Shown one piece after another: positions 23,791 through 30,942 of a DNA stretch of 64,000 nucleotides (its first letter is position 1; each line of letters opens with the position of its first letter). Below the pieces are notes generated by a model. The model had not been told where the DNA came from. It ran no database searches and saw nothing but the letters and a program-made list of their open reading frames with translations. The stretch comes from Stenotrophomonas maltophilia. Lineage in GTDB: Bacteria > Pseudomonadota > Gammaproteobacteria > Xanthomonadales > Xanthomonadaceae. Made by a program: the position numbers and the translations under genes. The stretch covers positions 714,501 through 778,500 of the forward strand of contig NZ_CP029773.1 in assembly GCF_003205835.1 (NCBI RefSeq), written 5' to 3'.

Positions 23791-24504
23791 ATGCGTCAGA
23801 CGAAGGAGACCTCCGGCTTGGTGCTGGTGGTCGAAGACAACCGCAACATCTCCGAGATGATCGGGGAATACCTGGAAGGTCGCGGCTTCGAAGTCGACTA
23901 TGCACAGGACGGCCTGGATGGCTACCGCCTTGCGGCGGAAAACAGCTATGACGTCGTGGTGCTCGACCTGATGTTGCCGCGCCTGGATGGCATCGAAGTG
24001 TGCCGTCGCCTGCGCAACGATGCGCGCAAGTCCACCCCGGTGCTGATGCTCACGGCACGCGATACGCTGGACGACAAGCTCACCGGCCTCGGTTTCGGCG
24101 CCGATGACTACCTGACCAAGCCGTTCGCGATCCAGGAACTGGAAGCCCGCCTGCGCGCGCTGATCCGCCGCGAGCGTCGCCAGGTCGGTTCGGAAGTGCT
24201 CAAGGTCGCCGACCTGGTGCTCGATCCGGTCAGCATGCGCGCCACCCGTGCCGGTACCGAGCTGCAGCTGTCGCCGATCGGCCTGCGCCTGCTGACCATC
24301 CTGATGCGCGAATCGCCGCGCGTGGTCACCCGCCAGGAGATCGAACGCGAGATCTGGGGCAATGGCCTGCCGGATTCGGACACCCTGCGCAGCCATCTGT
24401 ACAACCTGCGCAAGATCATCGACAAGCCGTTCGACCGTCCGCTGCTGCACACCGTGCAGAGTGCCGGCTACCGCATTGCCGACATCGCCCAGCCGATGGC
24501 CTGA
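23791..24504 (+). CDS. OmpR/PhoB-family response regulator
   Basis: The 237-residue regulator has a receiver domain (residues about 9-122) with the acidic pair in VVEDN, the phospho-acceptor Asp in VVVLDLMLPRLDG, the Thr of MLTARDT and Lys of YLTKPF. A C-terminal winged helix follows (about 135-230: RQEIEREIWGNGLPDSDTLRSHLYNLRKII). The start MRQTKETSG has a weak GAGGGAATC ribosome site; a Met 33 nt upstream is less family-like. The cognate kinase follows 156 bp downstream. The pair resembles PhoP/ColR-type two-component systems of xanthomonads. I cannot prove the ColR/VgrR orthology from sequence alone. The signal and regulon are unknown. Confidence 0.9.
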   Translation: MRQTKETSGLVLVVEDNRNISEMIGEYLEGRGFEVDYAQDGLDGYRLAAENSYDVVVLDLMLPRLDGIEVCRRLRNDARKSTPVLMLTARDTLDDKLTGLGFGADDYLTKPFAIQELEARLRALIRRERRQVGSEVLKVADLVLDPVSMRATRAGTELQLSPIGLRLLTILMRESPRVVTRQEIEREIWGNGLPDSDTLRSHLYNLRKIIDKPFDRPLLHTVQSAGYRIADIAQPMA

Positions 24505-24660
24505 GCAGGGCCCGCGCCGGTGCAGCAGCAGGCCCGGCCGGGATCCGGCCACGCACGAGGGCAGGGGATGACCGGATGGCGTTGCCACCGGTCATTTCCC
24601 ATGCATCCGCACGGCGCGGCGCGCTGCCTATAATCGCAGCGCTCTGACCGGGACCCCGCA

Positions 24661-25932
24661 ATGCCGCACGGCCTGCCGCGCAAGATCCGTATCGCTTTCA
24701 TCCTGCAGGCAGTGCTGGCCAGCCTGGGTATCCTGCTGGGTGCCTGGCTGGTGTCGCTGGTGATCAAGCACAGCCTGGTCGGTGCCGCCCTGCGCGAGGA
24801 AGCGACGTACTTCTGGACGCTGCACGAGGCCTCGCCGGTGCAGCCGCCACCCAACACCCAGAACATCCGCGGCTACCTGCTGGAAAGCGGGCAGTCGGCC
24901 CTGTCGTTGCCTGCCAACCTGCGCAACCTGGAGCCAGGCTTCCACGAACTGCCCAAGGACGATCAGCTGGTGCTGGTGGATGTGCGCCCCGCCGGCCGGC
25001 TGTACCTGGTGTTCCTGCGTTCGCGCGCGGAGATGCTGGCGTTCTGGTTCGGCATCGTGCCGGTGCTGCTGACCCTGCTGGCGGTGTACGGCGCCAGTTG
25101 GGTGACCTACCGTGCCTCCAAACGCCTGGTGTCACCGGTGAACTGGCTGGCGCGGCGCGTCTCGCGCTGGGACCCGGGCCACCCGGAGGCGGCCGACCTG
25201 GAGCCGAACAAGCTTCCGGCGGACATGCAGGGCGAGACCCGGCAGCTGGCGGCCGCGCTGCATTCGCTGGCCAACCGGGTCAGCGCGCACGTGGCCCGCG
25301 AGCGCAACTTCACCCGTGATGCCAGCCACGAGCTGCGCACGCCGTTGACCGTCATCCGCGTCGCCAGCGACATGGCCCTCGGCGATGAAACCCTGCAGCC
25401 GCGCCTGCGCCGCAGCCTGCAGCGCATCCAGCGTGCCGGTCGGGACATGGAAGCGGTGATCGATGCGTTCCTGATCCTGGCCCGCGAGGCCGACGTCGAG
25501 CCGCAGATCGAGCTGTTCGACGTCAACGACATCGTCCGCTATGAAGTGGACAACGCCAACGAGCTGCTGGGCACGCGCCCGGTATCGGTGCACCTGCACA
25601 GCGACGGCCCGGTGCAGCTGCATGCGCCACCGCGGGTGCTGCAGGTGGTGGTCAGCAACCTGGTGCGCAACGCCTGCAGCTACACCGATGAAGGGCGTAT
25701 CGACGTGCACGTGCTCAATGACCGGGTGGTGGTGCGCGATACCGGTATCGGCATGTCCGCCGAGGCGCTGTCGCGCGCCTTCGAGCCGTTCTACCGCGCC
25801 GAACCGAGCCGTCCGCAGGGCACTGGCCTGGGCCTGTCGATCGTGCGCCGGCTGTGCGACCGCTTCGGCTGGAAGGTCAGCCTGGCCAGCGAGCCGGGCG
25901 AGGGCACCGAAGCCACGGTGATCTTCCGGTAG
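24661..25932 (+). CDS. Sensor histidine kinase
   Basis: The 423-residue inner-membrane kinase has two transmembrane helices: residues about 9-36 (IAFILQAVLASLGILLGAWL) and about 122-144 (WFGIVPVLLTLLAVYGASWV). They flank a periplasmic sensor of roughly 85 residues that contains LREEATYFWTLHE. The HisKA block FTRDASHELRTPLTVIRVAS carries the phospho-His. The ATPase has the N box VVSNLVRNACSYT, the G1 box DTGIGM and the G2 box GTGLGLSIVRRL. The periplasmic domain has no known fold that I recognise. It pairs with the response regulator upstream. Its TAG stop (25930-25932) comes from a GTAG-headed repeat. Confidence 0.9.
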   Translation: MPHGLPRKIRIAFILQAVLASLGILLGAWLVSLVIKHSLVGAALREEATYFWTLHEASPVQPPPNTQNIRGYLLESGQSALSLPANLRNLEPGFHELPKDDQLVLVDVRPAGRLYLVFLRSRAEMLAFWFGIVPVLLTLLAVYGASWVTYRASKRLVSPVNWLARRVSRWDPGHPEAADLEPNKLPADMQGETRQLAAALHSLANRVSAHVARERNFTRDASHELRTPLTVIRVASDMALGDETLQPRLRRSLQRIQRAGRDMEAVIDAFLILAREADVEPQIELFDVNDIVRYEVDNANELLGTRPVSVHLHSDGPVQLHAPPRVLQVVVSNLVRNACSYTDEGRIDVHVLNDRVVVRDTGIGMSAEALSRAFEPFYRAEPSRPQGTGLGLSIVRRLCDRFGWKVSLASEPGEGTEATVIFR

Positions 25933-25958
25933 AGGGCTTTGGCCGGGCTGCGCCCGGC
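25929..25958 (+). repeat. SMAG-like repeat at the kinase stop, 5' hairpin of element A
   Basis: GTAG (25929-25932) gives the kinase stop. The hairpin GCCGGGC-tgc-GCCCGGC follows at 25942-25958. A matching hairpin plus the string CACCCGCCGAGGC also precedes element B (29718-29749). Confidence 0.6.
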
Positions 25959-26125
25959 ACCCGCCGAGGCAACATCAACATCAAAAGCGGGCATTCCGAG
26001 GAGTGGCGGGGCGGTGTGGGTGTGCAGGACACGCCGTAAACCCATCCATGGGGGCTCGATGGCGCCATCCATGGCGCCAACGGTCCTGCACACCCACACC
26101 GCCCCGCCTTCGACAGTTTCCCGCG
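25942..26125 (+). repeat. Element A: covarying three-stem hairpin with 52-nt conserved core
   Basis: A perfect 26-bp outer stem (26005-26030 with 26083-26108) encloses a 52-nt core (26031-26082). The core reads ACGCCGTAAA, then hairpin 1 CCCATCCATGGG, then GGCTCGAT, then hairpin 2 GGCGCCATCCATGGCGCC, then AACG. Upstream are two AACATC hexamers (25971-25982) and AAAAGCGGGCATTCC. Downstream is TTCGACAGTTTCCCGCG. Copies B-E share the core and flanks but not the outer stem sequence. It lies between the convergent kinase and SGNH hydrolase genes; with the neighbouring SMAGs it fills the 295-bp gap. The element is unrecognised. Confidence 0.9.
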
Positions 26126-26132
26126 ATCCGCA

Positions 26133-26216
26133 GTGGATCCACGCCATGCGTGGATGAATTCAGTAGATCCACGCCATGCGTGGATAGTGTTGCGGTAGCG
26201 CCGGGCCATGCCCGAC
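26133..26216 (+). repeat. Three SMAG repeats in tandem
   Basis: Copies are at 26133-26155 (head GTGG), 26163-26185 (GTAG) and 26195-26216 (GTAG then CGCCGGGCCATGCCCG). All have the same orientation and follow element A. Confidence 0.82.
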
Positions 26217-26227
26217 GCACGCCTGCG

Positions 26228-26929
26228 TCAATCGCACTTCACCTTCGGCGCCAGCGCCCTGGTCCAGATCGCGTAGCCGGCCGGGGTCATGTGCAGCATG
26301 TCCTCGCGGAACAGCGTCGCGTCCGGCTGTCCATCGGCGCCGAGCATCGGCGTGTAGACGTCGGTGAAGCCGGTATTGGGCAGCTTGGCCAGCGCGGCCT
26401 TGATCAGCGTGTTGGCCTCGTTGATCGCCGGCAGCAGGTGCGCGCGCGACGGGCTTGGCTTGATCGACAGGTACTCCACCTTCGTCTTCGGCAGGTCGCG
26501 ATGCACGCGCTGCACGAAGGCAACCACATCGTCGCGCACCTGCACGGCGCTGCGGCCGCTGTTGAGGTCGTTGTCGCCGGCGTAGAAGAACACCTTGCAT
26601 GGCGCATACGGCACCACGATGCGGTCGGCGTACCAGATGCTGTCGCGGACTTCCGAGCCGCCGAAGCCGCGGTTGAACACCGGCTGGCCGGGGAAGTCGG
26701 TGGCCAGGCTCTCCCAGAAGCGGATCGAGGAGCTGCCGATGAACTCGATGCCACCACGCGGCGGCGGGTTGGCCTGGTCGGCGCTGGCGAAGTGGGCCAT
26801 GTCGCCGGCCCAGGCCACGTTGGAGACCTGCTCGGGCACGCGCGGCGGCTTGGCCGGGCTCAGCGCCTGGGCCAGGGGGGCGGCGGTCAGCAGGCCCAGC
26901 ATCAGCAGGCAGGTACGGCGACGGGACAT
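26228..26929 (-). CDS. Exported SGNH/GDSL hydrolase
   Basis: The 233-residue protein has a signal peptide (MSRRRTCLLMLGLLTAAPLAQA). The SGNH-type blocks are IEFIGSSSIRFW (nucleophile Ser), NRGFGGSEVRDSIW, VFFYAGDNDLNSGRS and the C-terminal MLHMTPAGYAIW with the catalytic His. It resembles the GDSL-family periplasmic or secreted esterases seen in xanthomonads, including carbohydrate esterases. The Asn block is AGDND rather than GGND, which still keeps the Asn. The start at 26929 gives a normal twin-Arg-free Sec signal. The natural ester is unknown. The gene stands alone. Confidence 0.82.
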   Translation of the reverse strand: MSRRRTCLLMLGLLTAAPLAQALSPAKPPRVPEQVSNVAWAGDMAHFASADQANPPPRGGIEFIGSSSIRFWESLATDFPGQPVFNRGFGGSEVRDSIWYADRIVVPYAPCKVFFYAGDNDLNSGRSAVQVRDDVVAFVQRVHRDLPKTKVEYLSIKPSPSRAHLLPAINEANTLIKAALAKLPNTGFTDVYTPMLGADGQPDATLFREDMLHMTPAGYAIWTRALAPKVKCD

Positions 26930-27142
26930 CAGGCGCTCCAGCAGGGAAGGGGAAAGCCATCATAGAAGCTGGGGCGGGCCGGGGCTTGCCCCTGGCAGTC
27001 CATTCACCGGGCCGGTGCCGGGATGCGGCTGGCGGCCTTGTGGCAAAATGGCGGCCATCTGCCTATCCCTGTGCACCCATGATTCCCTGCCGTGCGTCTG
27101 AGCGGTCGCTGCGCCGCGCCCCTGTTGCTGGATGTTCCACCC

Positions 27143-27538
27143 GTGGCTGATCAGTTCGGCCATCTGCCCCGCGGCCCGCGCCGCATCTTCCAGGCCGCGC
27201 GCTGGTCCTGGCAGGGCCTGCGCGCCGCCTGGCTGCATGAGTCCTCGTTCCGGCTGGAGGTCTACCTGCTGATCCTGCTGACCCCGGTCGCGATCTGGCT
27301 GGGCCAGACCCCGGTCGAACGCGCGCTGCTGATCGGCTCGATGCTGCTGGTGCTGGCGATGGAACTGGCCAACTCGGCCATCGAGGCGGTGATCGAACGT
27401 TACGGCAGCGAGATCCACGAGCTGGCCGGCCGCGCCAAGGACATGGGTTCGGCGGCAGTGTTCGTGCTGATGATGAACGTGCTTCTGTGCTGGGCGCTGG
27501 TCGTGGTCCCGCATGCAATGGCCGGCAATTACGGCTGA
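27143..27538 (+). CDS. dgkA: Diacylglycerol kinase (DgkA)
   Basis: This small trimeric inner-membrane kinase phosphorylates diacylglycerol to phosphatidic acid, recycling the lipid released by membrane-derived glucan synthesis. The signature ELANSAIEAVIERYGSEIHE followed by AGRAKDMGSAAV is intact, with the catalytic Glu and the Asn/Glu metal ligands. Three helices are present: VYLLILLTPVAIWLG, ALLIGSMLLVLAMELANSA and AAVFVLMMNVLLCWALVV. I use GTG 27143 (131 residues, VADQFGHLPRG) because it gives the usual family length. A GTG at 27092 would add 17 residues with no family match. It is 32 bp upstream of the TerC gene and probably in one transcript. Confidence 0.9.
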   Translation: MADQFGHLPRGPRRIFQAARWSWQGLRAAWLHESSFRLEVYLLILLTPVAIWLGQTPVERALLIGSMLLVLAMELANSAIEAVIERYGSEIHELAGRAKDMGSAAVFVLMMNVLLCWALVVVPHAMAGNYG

Positions 27539-27570
27539 TCCCCATTCCCCCACTGCCCTGAAGAGTTTCC

Positions 27571-28320
27571 ATGTCCTTTGAGTTCCTCGCCGACCCCAAT
27601 GCCTGGGTGACCCTGTTCACCCTGAGCGCACTGGAAATCGTGCTCGGCATCGACAATCTGGTGTTCATTTCCATCGCGGTCAGCAAGCTGCCGGAAGAGC
27701 GTCGCCCGTTCGCGCGCAAGCTCGGCATCGCCGTGGCCTGCATCACCCGCATCGCCCTGCTGGTGTCGCTGGCCTATCTGGCGCACATGTCCGCCAACCT
27801 GTTCACCGTGGCTGGTATGGGCATCTCCATCCGCGACCTGGTGCTGATCGTCGGTGGCCTGTTCCTGATCATCAAGGGCTACATGGAGATCAAGGAGCTG
27901 ATCACCGGTGGCGAAGACGAGAACCCGGCCACCAGCAAGGCCTCGGGTGTATTCGGCATGGTCATCCTGCAGATCGCCATCATCGACATCGTGTTCTCGC
28001 TGGACTCGGTGATCACCGCCGTCGGCATCGCCGATCACATCCCGGTGATGGTCGCCGCCATCCTGCTGTCGGTGCTGGTGATGCTGCTGGCCGCCAACCC
28101 GCTGGGCCGCTTCATCGACGCAAACCCGACCGTGAAGATGCTGGCACTGGCCTTCATCCTGCTGATCGGTGCGGTTCTGATCCTGGATGGCCTGGACGTG
28201 CACGTGCCCAAGCCCTACATCTATGCCGCCATGGGCTTCTCGGTGCTGGTGGAATGGCTGAACCTGCTGATGCGCCGCCGCGCACGCGATCACCACGTGC
28301 CGGGTGCTGGCGACTGGTAA
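27571..28320 (+). CDS. TerC-family integral membrane protein
   Basis: The 249-residue protein has seven or more helices and the TerC signatures EIVLGIDNLVFISIAVSKLP (residues about 17-36) and IAIIDIVFSLDSVITAVGIA (about 133-152), each with the conserved Asp of the proposed metal path. TerC-family proteins such as Alx and YoaE have been linked to manganese export and tellurite resistance. This member has no CBS or CorC domains, so it is the short form. There is no room for a yybP-ykoY riboswitch in the 32 bp before the start. The strong terminator at 28347-28374 ends the dgkA-terC unit. Confidence 0.88.
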   Translation: MSFEFLADPNAWVTLFTLSALEIVLGIDNLVFISIAVSKLPEERRPFARKLGIAVACITRIALLVSLAYLAHMSANLFTVAGMGISIRDLVLIVGGLFLIIKGYMEIKELITGGEDENPATSKASGVFGMVILQIAIIDIVFSLDSVITAVGIADHIPVMVAAILLSVLVMLLAANPLGRFIDANPTVKMLALAFILLIGAVLILDGLDVHVPKPYIYAAMGFSVLVEWLNLLMRRRARDHHVPGAGDW

Positions 28321-28346
28321 GCAGATCACAGGCAAATGTGTGTCCT

Positions 28347-28374
28347 AGAACCCCCGGCCAGCGCCGGGGGTTCT
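28347..28374 (+). terminator. Terminator of the dgkA-terC unit
   Basis: AGAACCCCCGGC pairs perfectly with GCCGGGGGTTCT over a 4-nt CAGC loop, 27 nt after the stop. It is followed by a weak T-run (TCTGCGTTAT). Confidence 0.75.
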
Positions 28375-28396
28375 GCGTTATGGGACCCATTGGGCT

Positions 28397-28414
28397 CGCC
28401 GGGCCATGCCCGGC
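28397..28414 (+). repeat. SMAG-core palindrome without GTAG head
   Basis: CGCCGGGCCATGCCCGGCG is the palindromic core seen in other SMAG copies (for example 26199-26216), but the head is replaced by GCTC. Confidence 0.5.
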
Positions 28415-28540
28415 GGGGAGGTTCCCGCCAGCTGTGAATTGGGGTCAACAGTGTTTTCCCGGGGCGAGGCTTAATCCGGGCCGACAAAGCGCGCAGGCTA
28501 CGCGCTCTTTTCCAGGACCTGCCCCACGCAGGATGACCCC

Positions 28541-29701
28541 ATGAACTCCAGAGCCGCCTTGTTGGCCCTTGCCGTCGGCGCCTTCGCCATCGGCACCACT
28601 GAATTCGCGCCGATGGGCCTGCTGCCTGTCATTGCCGACGGCGTCGGCGTGAACATTCCAACCGCCGGCATGCTGATCACCGCCTATGCCGTGGGCGTGA
28701 TGCTGGGCGCGCCGGTGATGACCCTGCTGATGGGACGGTTTGGCAAGCGCACCGCGCTGATGCTGCTGATGTCGATCTTCGTGGTCGGCAACCTGCTCTC
28801 GGCACTGGCCCCGAACTACGGCCTGCTGTTGCTGTCGCGTCTGGTCACCAGCCTCAATCACGGTGCCTTCTTCGGCATCGGTGCGGTGGTTGCCGCCAGC
28901 CTGGTGCCGAAGGACAAGCAGGCTGCCGCCGTGGCCACCATGTTCATGGGCCTGACCATCGCCAACATCGGCGGTGTGCCGTTGGCCACCTGGGTGGGCC
29001 AGCAGCTCGGCTGGCGCCTGTCCTTCGCCGGTACTGCGGTGCTGGGCCTGGTCGCGATCACCGCGCTCGGCCTCGCGCTGCCGGCATCCGCGCCGGGGCC
29101 GCGCCCGGACGTGCGCCGCGAACTGAGAGCGATCCTGCAGCCGCAGGTGCTGCTGGCGATGGCTACCACCGTGCTTGGCGCCGGCGCGATGTTCACCCTC
29201 TACACCTACGTGGCGCCGGTGCTGACCGAGCTGACCGGCGCGTCCAACGCCTTCATTGCGATGTCGCTGGCGCTGATCGGCATCGGCTTCACCTTCGGCA
29301 ACGGCATCGGCGGGCGCATGGCCGACTGGTCGCTGGATGGCGCCACCCGCATCCTGCTGGCGGTCCTGGCCGTGCTGATGTTCGTACTGCCGCTGGCCTT
29401 CATGCACCACGCCACTGCGGCGCTGGGGGGGCTGCTGTTCGGTGCCGCGACTTTTGCGATCGTGCCGCCGTTGCAGATCCGGGTGATGCAGGCGGCCAGC
29501 GAGGCGCCGGGCCTGGCGTCGTCGATCAACGTCGGTGCGTTCAACCTGGGCAATGCCGTGGGTGCGGCGCTGGGCGGTGCGGTGATCAGTTCGGGCCTGG
29601 GCTACGCCGCGATTCCGGTGGCCGGTGGCCTGCTGGCGGCCTCGGGGTTGCTGCTGGCGTGGCTGGGGCGTCCTCGCACTGCGGTGGCTGAGGCTTGCTG
29701 A
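28541..29701 (+). CDS. MFS transporter, DHA1 (AraJ/YdhP-like) exporter
   Basis: The 386-residue transporter has 12 helices and the helix-1 signature AVGAFAIGTTEFAPMGLLPVIADG of the AraJ/YdhP/PbuE-type DHA1 exporters. Motif A is MGRFGKRTALMLLMSIFVVG. It is a paralogue of the protein at 9787-10968 by motif pattern, but with a different N-terminus and no adjacent LysR gene. It is likely a proton-driven exporter of small molecules such as purines, sugars or drugs; the substrate is unknown. A terminator precedes it, so it has its own promoter in 28380-28540. Elements B and C lie in the 617-bp gap after its stop. Confidence 0.85.
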   Translation: MNSRAALLALAVGAFAIGTTEFAPMGLLPVIADGVGVNIPTAGMLITAYAVGVMLGAPVMTLLMGRFGKRTALMLLMSIFVVGNLLSALAPNYGLLLLSRLVTSLNHGAFFGIGAVVAASLVPKDKQAAAVATMFMGLTIANIGGVPLATWVGQQLGWRLSFAGTAVLGLVAITALGLALPASAPGPRPDVRRELRAILQPQVLLAMATTVLGAGAMFTLYTYVAPVLTELTGASNAFIAMSLALIGIGFTFGNGIGGRMADWSLDGATRILLAVLAVLMFVLPLAFMHHATAALGGLLFGAATFAIVPPLQIRVMQAASEAPGLASSINVGAFNLGNAVGAALGGAVISSGLGYAAIPVAGGLLAASGLLLAWLGRPRTAVAEAC

Positions 29702-29717
29702 GTGATGTGGGGTTCCG

Positions 29718-29905
29718 GCAGGGCTTGCAGCCCTGCACCCGCCGAGGCCACTGCAACAGCAACAGCGTGCATTCCGTGGGTTGGCGGGGTGGGTCCGGTT
29801 GAGGGGGACGCTGCAAGTACGTCCATGTAAGCTCGGTCGCCGCATCCATGCGGCTCACGCCCCCTCAACCGGACCCACCCCGCCTTCGACAGATTCCCGC
29901 GGTCT
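29718..29905 (+). repeat. Element B: covarying three-stem hairpin, plus orientation
   Basis: A perfect 25-bp outer stem (29783-29807 with 29860-29884) encloses a 52-nt core (29808-29859): ACGCTGCAAG, hairpin 1 TACGTCCATGTA, AGCTCGGTCG, hairpin 2 CCGCATCCATGCGG, CTCACG. The stem bases differ from those of A but pair equally well. The 5' side carries hairpin GCAGGGCTTGCAGCCCTGC (29718-29736), CACCCGCCGAGGC and GCATTCCG as in A. The 3' side is TTCGACAGATTCCCGCG. Confidence 0.9.
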
Positions 29906-29927
29906 GTCGCAACGGCGTTCCGCTCTG

Positions 29928-29950
29928 GTAGGTGTCGACCTTGGTCGACA
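29928..29950 (+). repeat. SMAG repeat between elements B and C
   Basis: GTAGGTGTCGACCTTGGTCG palindrome with GTAG head. It is followed by a pyrimidine-rich tract (29970-30000). Confidence 0.8.
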
Positions 29951-30002
29951 CGAATGCCTGAAGAACCGGCTTTTGCTTTTGATTTTTTCTTTTGATCTTC
30001 CC

Positions 30003-30208
30003 GCGGTGCGCAGGAAATTGTCCGTGGCCGGGAGGGTGGGTTGGCTGGGGGCGTGAGCGCCATGGGCCCGAGGCATGCCTCGGGCGGGTTGGGCAGGACG
30101 CCCAACCCCGGTCTTGCCGTGTGCGCAGGACAGCGCACACGAGCAAGCGGCGACCGAGCCTACATGGACGTATTCACGGCGTCCCCCAGCCAACCCACCC
30201 TCCCGGCC
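30003..30208 (-). repeat. Element C: covarying hairpin, minus orientation, with enlarged core
   Basis: A perfect 26-bp outer stem (30026-30051 with 30183-30208) encloses 131 nt instead of 52. Read on the minus strand, the core starts ACGCCGTGAATACGTCCATG and continues TAGGCTCGGTCGCCGC as in B, and it ends CCATGGCGCTCACG. About 80 nt are inserted at the tip of hairpin 2; they hold three more perfect hairpins (30121-30140, 30087-30107, 30067-30084). The minus-strand 3' flank is GGACAATTTCCTGCGC. Elements B and C face each other 141 bp apart. Confidence 0.85.
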
Positions 30209-30318
30209 AACCCAAGAGAACCAGCAAACAACCCACCGCGGAGGGGGCGGCGCCCGATGGCCGGTCTTTCACCCGAACCATGGCATGCTCGGCGCCAAGC
30301 CCACCCGGAACCTCCGCC

Positions 30319-30939
30319 ATGCGCCTGTTCACCCGCGTCCTGCCCCTGATGCTGTTGGCCTCCCTGCTCTCCGGCTGCGGCTACAACGCCATCCAGCAGA
30401 AGGATGAAGCGGTCAAGGCCAGCTGGTCGGAGGTCATCAACCAGTACAAGCGCCGCGCCGACCTCGTGCCCAACCTGGTGCAGACCGTGAAGGGCTTCGC
30501 CAGCCAGGAAGAGCGCGTGCTGACCGAAGTCACCAACGCCCGTTCGCGCGTCGGCCAGATCAACGTCAACGCCGACGACGAAGCCTCGCTCAAGCAGTTC
30601 CAGCAGGCCCAAGGCGAACTTGGCAGCGCGCTGTCGCGGCTGCTGGTGGTCACCGAGAACTATCCGGAACTGAAGTCCAACCAGAACTTCCGCGACCTGC
30701 AGGCGCAGCTGGAAGGTACCGAGAACCGGGTCACCGTCGCCCGCGGCCGCTATATCCAGCAGGTGCAGGACTACAACACCTACATCCGCTCGTTCCCGCA
30801 GGTGATCACCGCCAAGATCTTCGGCTACAAGACCAAGCCGAACTTCACCGTGGACAACGAAGCGCAGATCTCCAACGCGCCGGCGGTCGATTTCGGCAAC
30901 GCGCCGCAGCAGCAGCCGGCACCGCAGCCGGGGACCTGA
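30319..30939 (+). CDS. LemA-family lipoprotein
   Basis: The 206-residue product has a lipoprotein signal (MRLFTRVLPLMLLASLLSGC, lipobox LLSGC with Cys at residue 20). The LemA signature follows: YNAIQQKDEAVKASWSEVIN, QYKRRADLVPNLVQTVKGFA and LEGTENRVTVARGRY. The family is alpha-helical and membrane-associated, with unknown biochemical role, and is often encoded next to TPM-domain proteins as here. The C-terminus is a Gln/Pro-rich tail (NAPQQQPAPQPGT). It is the first gene of a plus-strand run lemA-TPM-TPM-lgt-thyA-folA. The start is fixed by the signal peptide; upstream sequence crosses element C. Confidence 0.92.
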   Translation: MRLFTRVLPLMLLASLLSGCGYNAIQQKDEAVKASWSEVINQYKRRADLVPNLVQTVKGFASQEERVLTEVTNARSRVGQINVNADDEASLKQFQQAQGELGSALSRLLVVTENYPELKSNQNFRDLQAQLEGTENRVTVARGRYIQQVQDYNTYIRSFPQVITAKIFGYKTKPNFTVDNEAQISNAPAVDFGNAPQQQPAPQPGT

Positions 30940-30942
30940 TCG

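Noticed and set aside
24661-25932. Naming the two-component pair ColRS/VgrRS
   Set aside because: Order and length fit, but no ExxE iron motif is visible in the periplasmic segment, so the name was not assigned.
26005-26108. Ordinary Rho-independent terminator as explanation of elements A-E
   Set aside because: No U-run follows the stems, the core is much longer than a terminator loop and is conserved between loci, and a separate normal terminator exists beside D/E.
25942-26125. Integron attC site as explanation of element A
   Set aside because: attC sites vary in the centre and keep conserved ends with core sites; here the centre is conserved and the stems vary, and no integrase or cassette is present.
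27539-27570. yybP-ykoY manganese riboswitch before the TerC gene
   Set aside because: Only 32 bp separate it from dgkA, too short for the element, and no core motif is seen.
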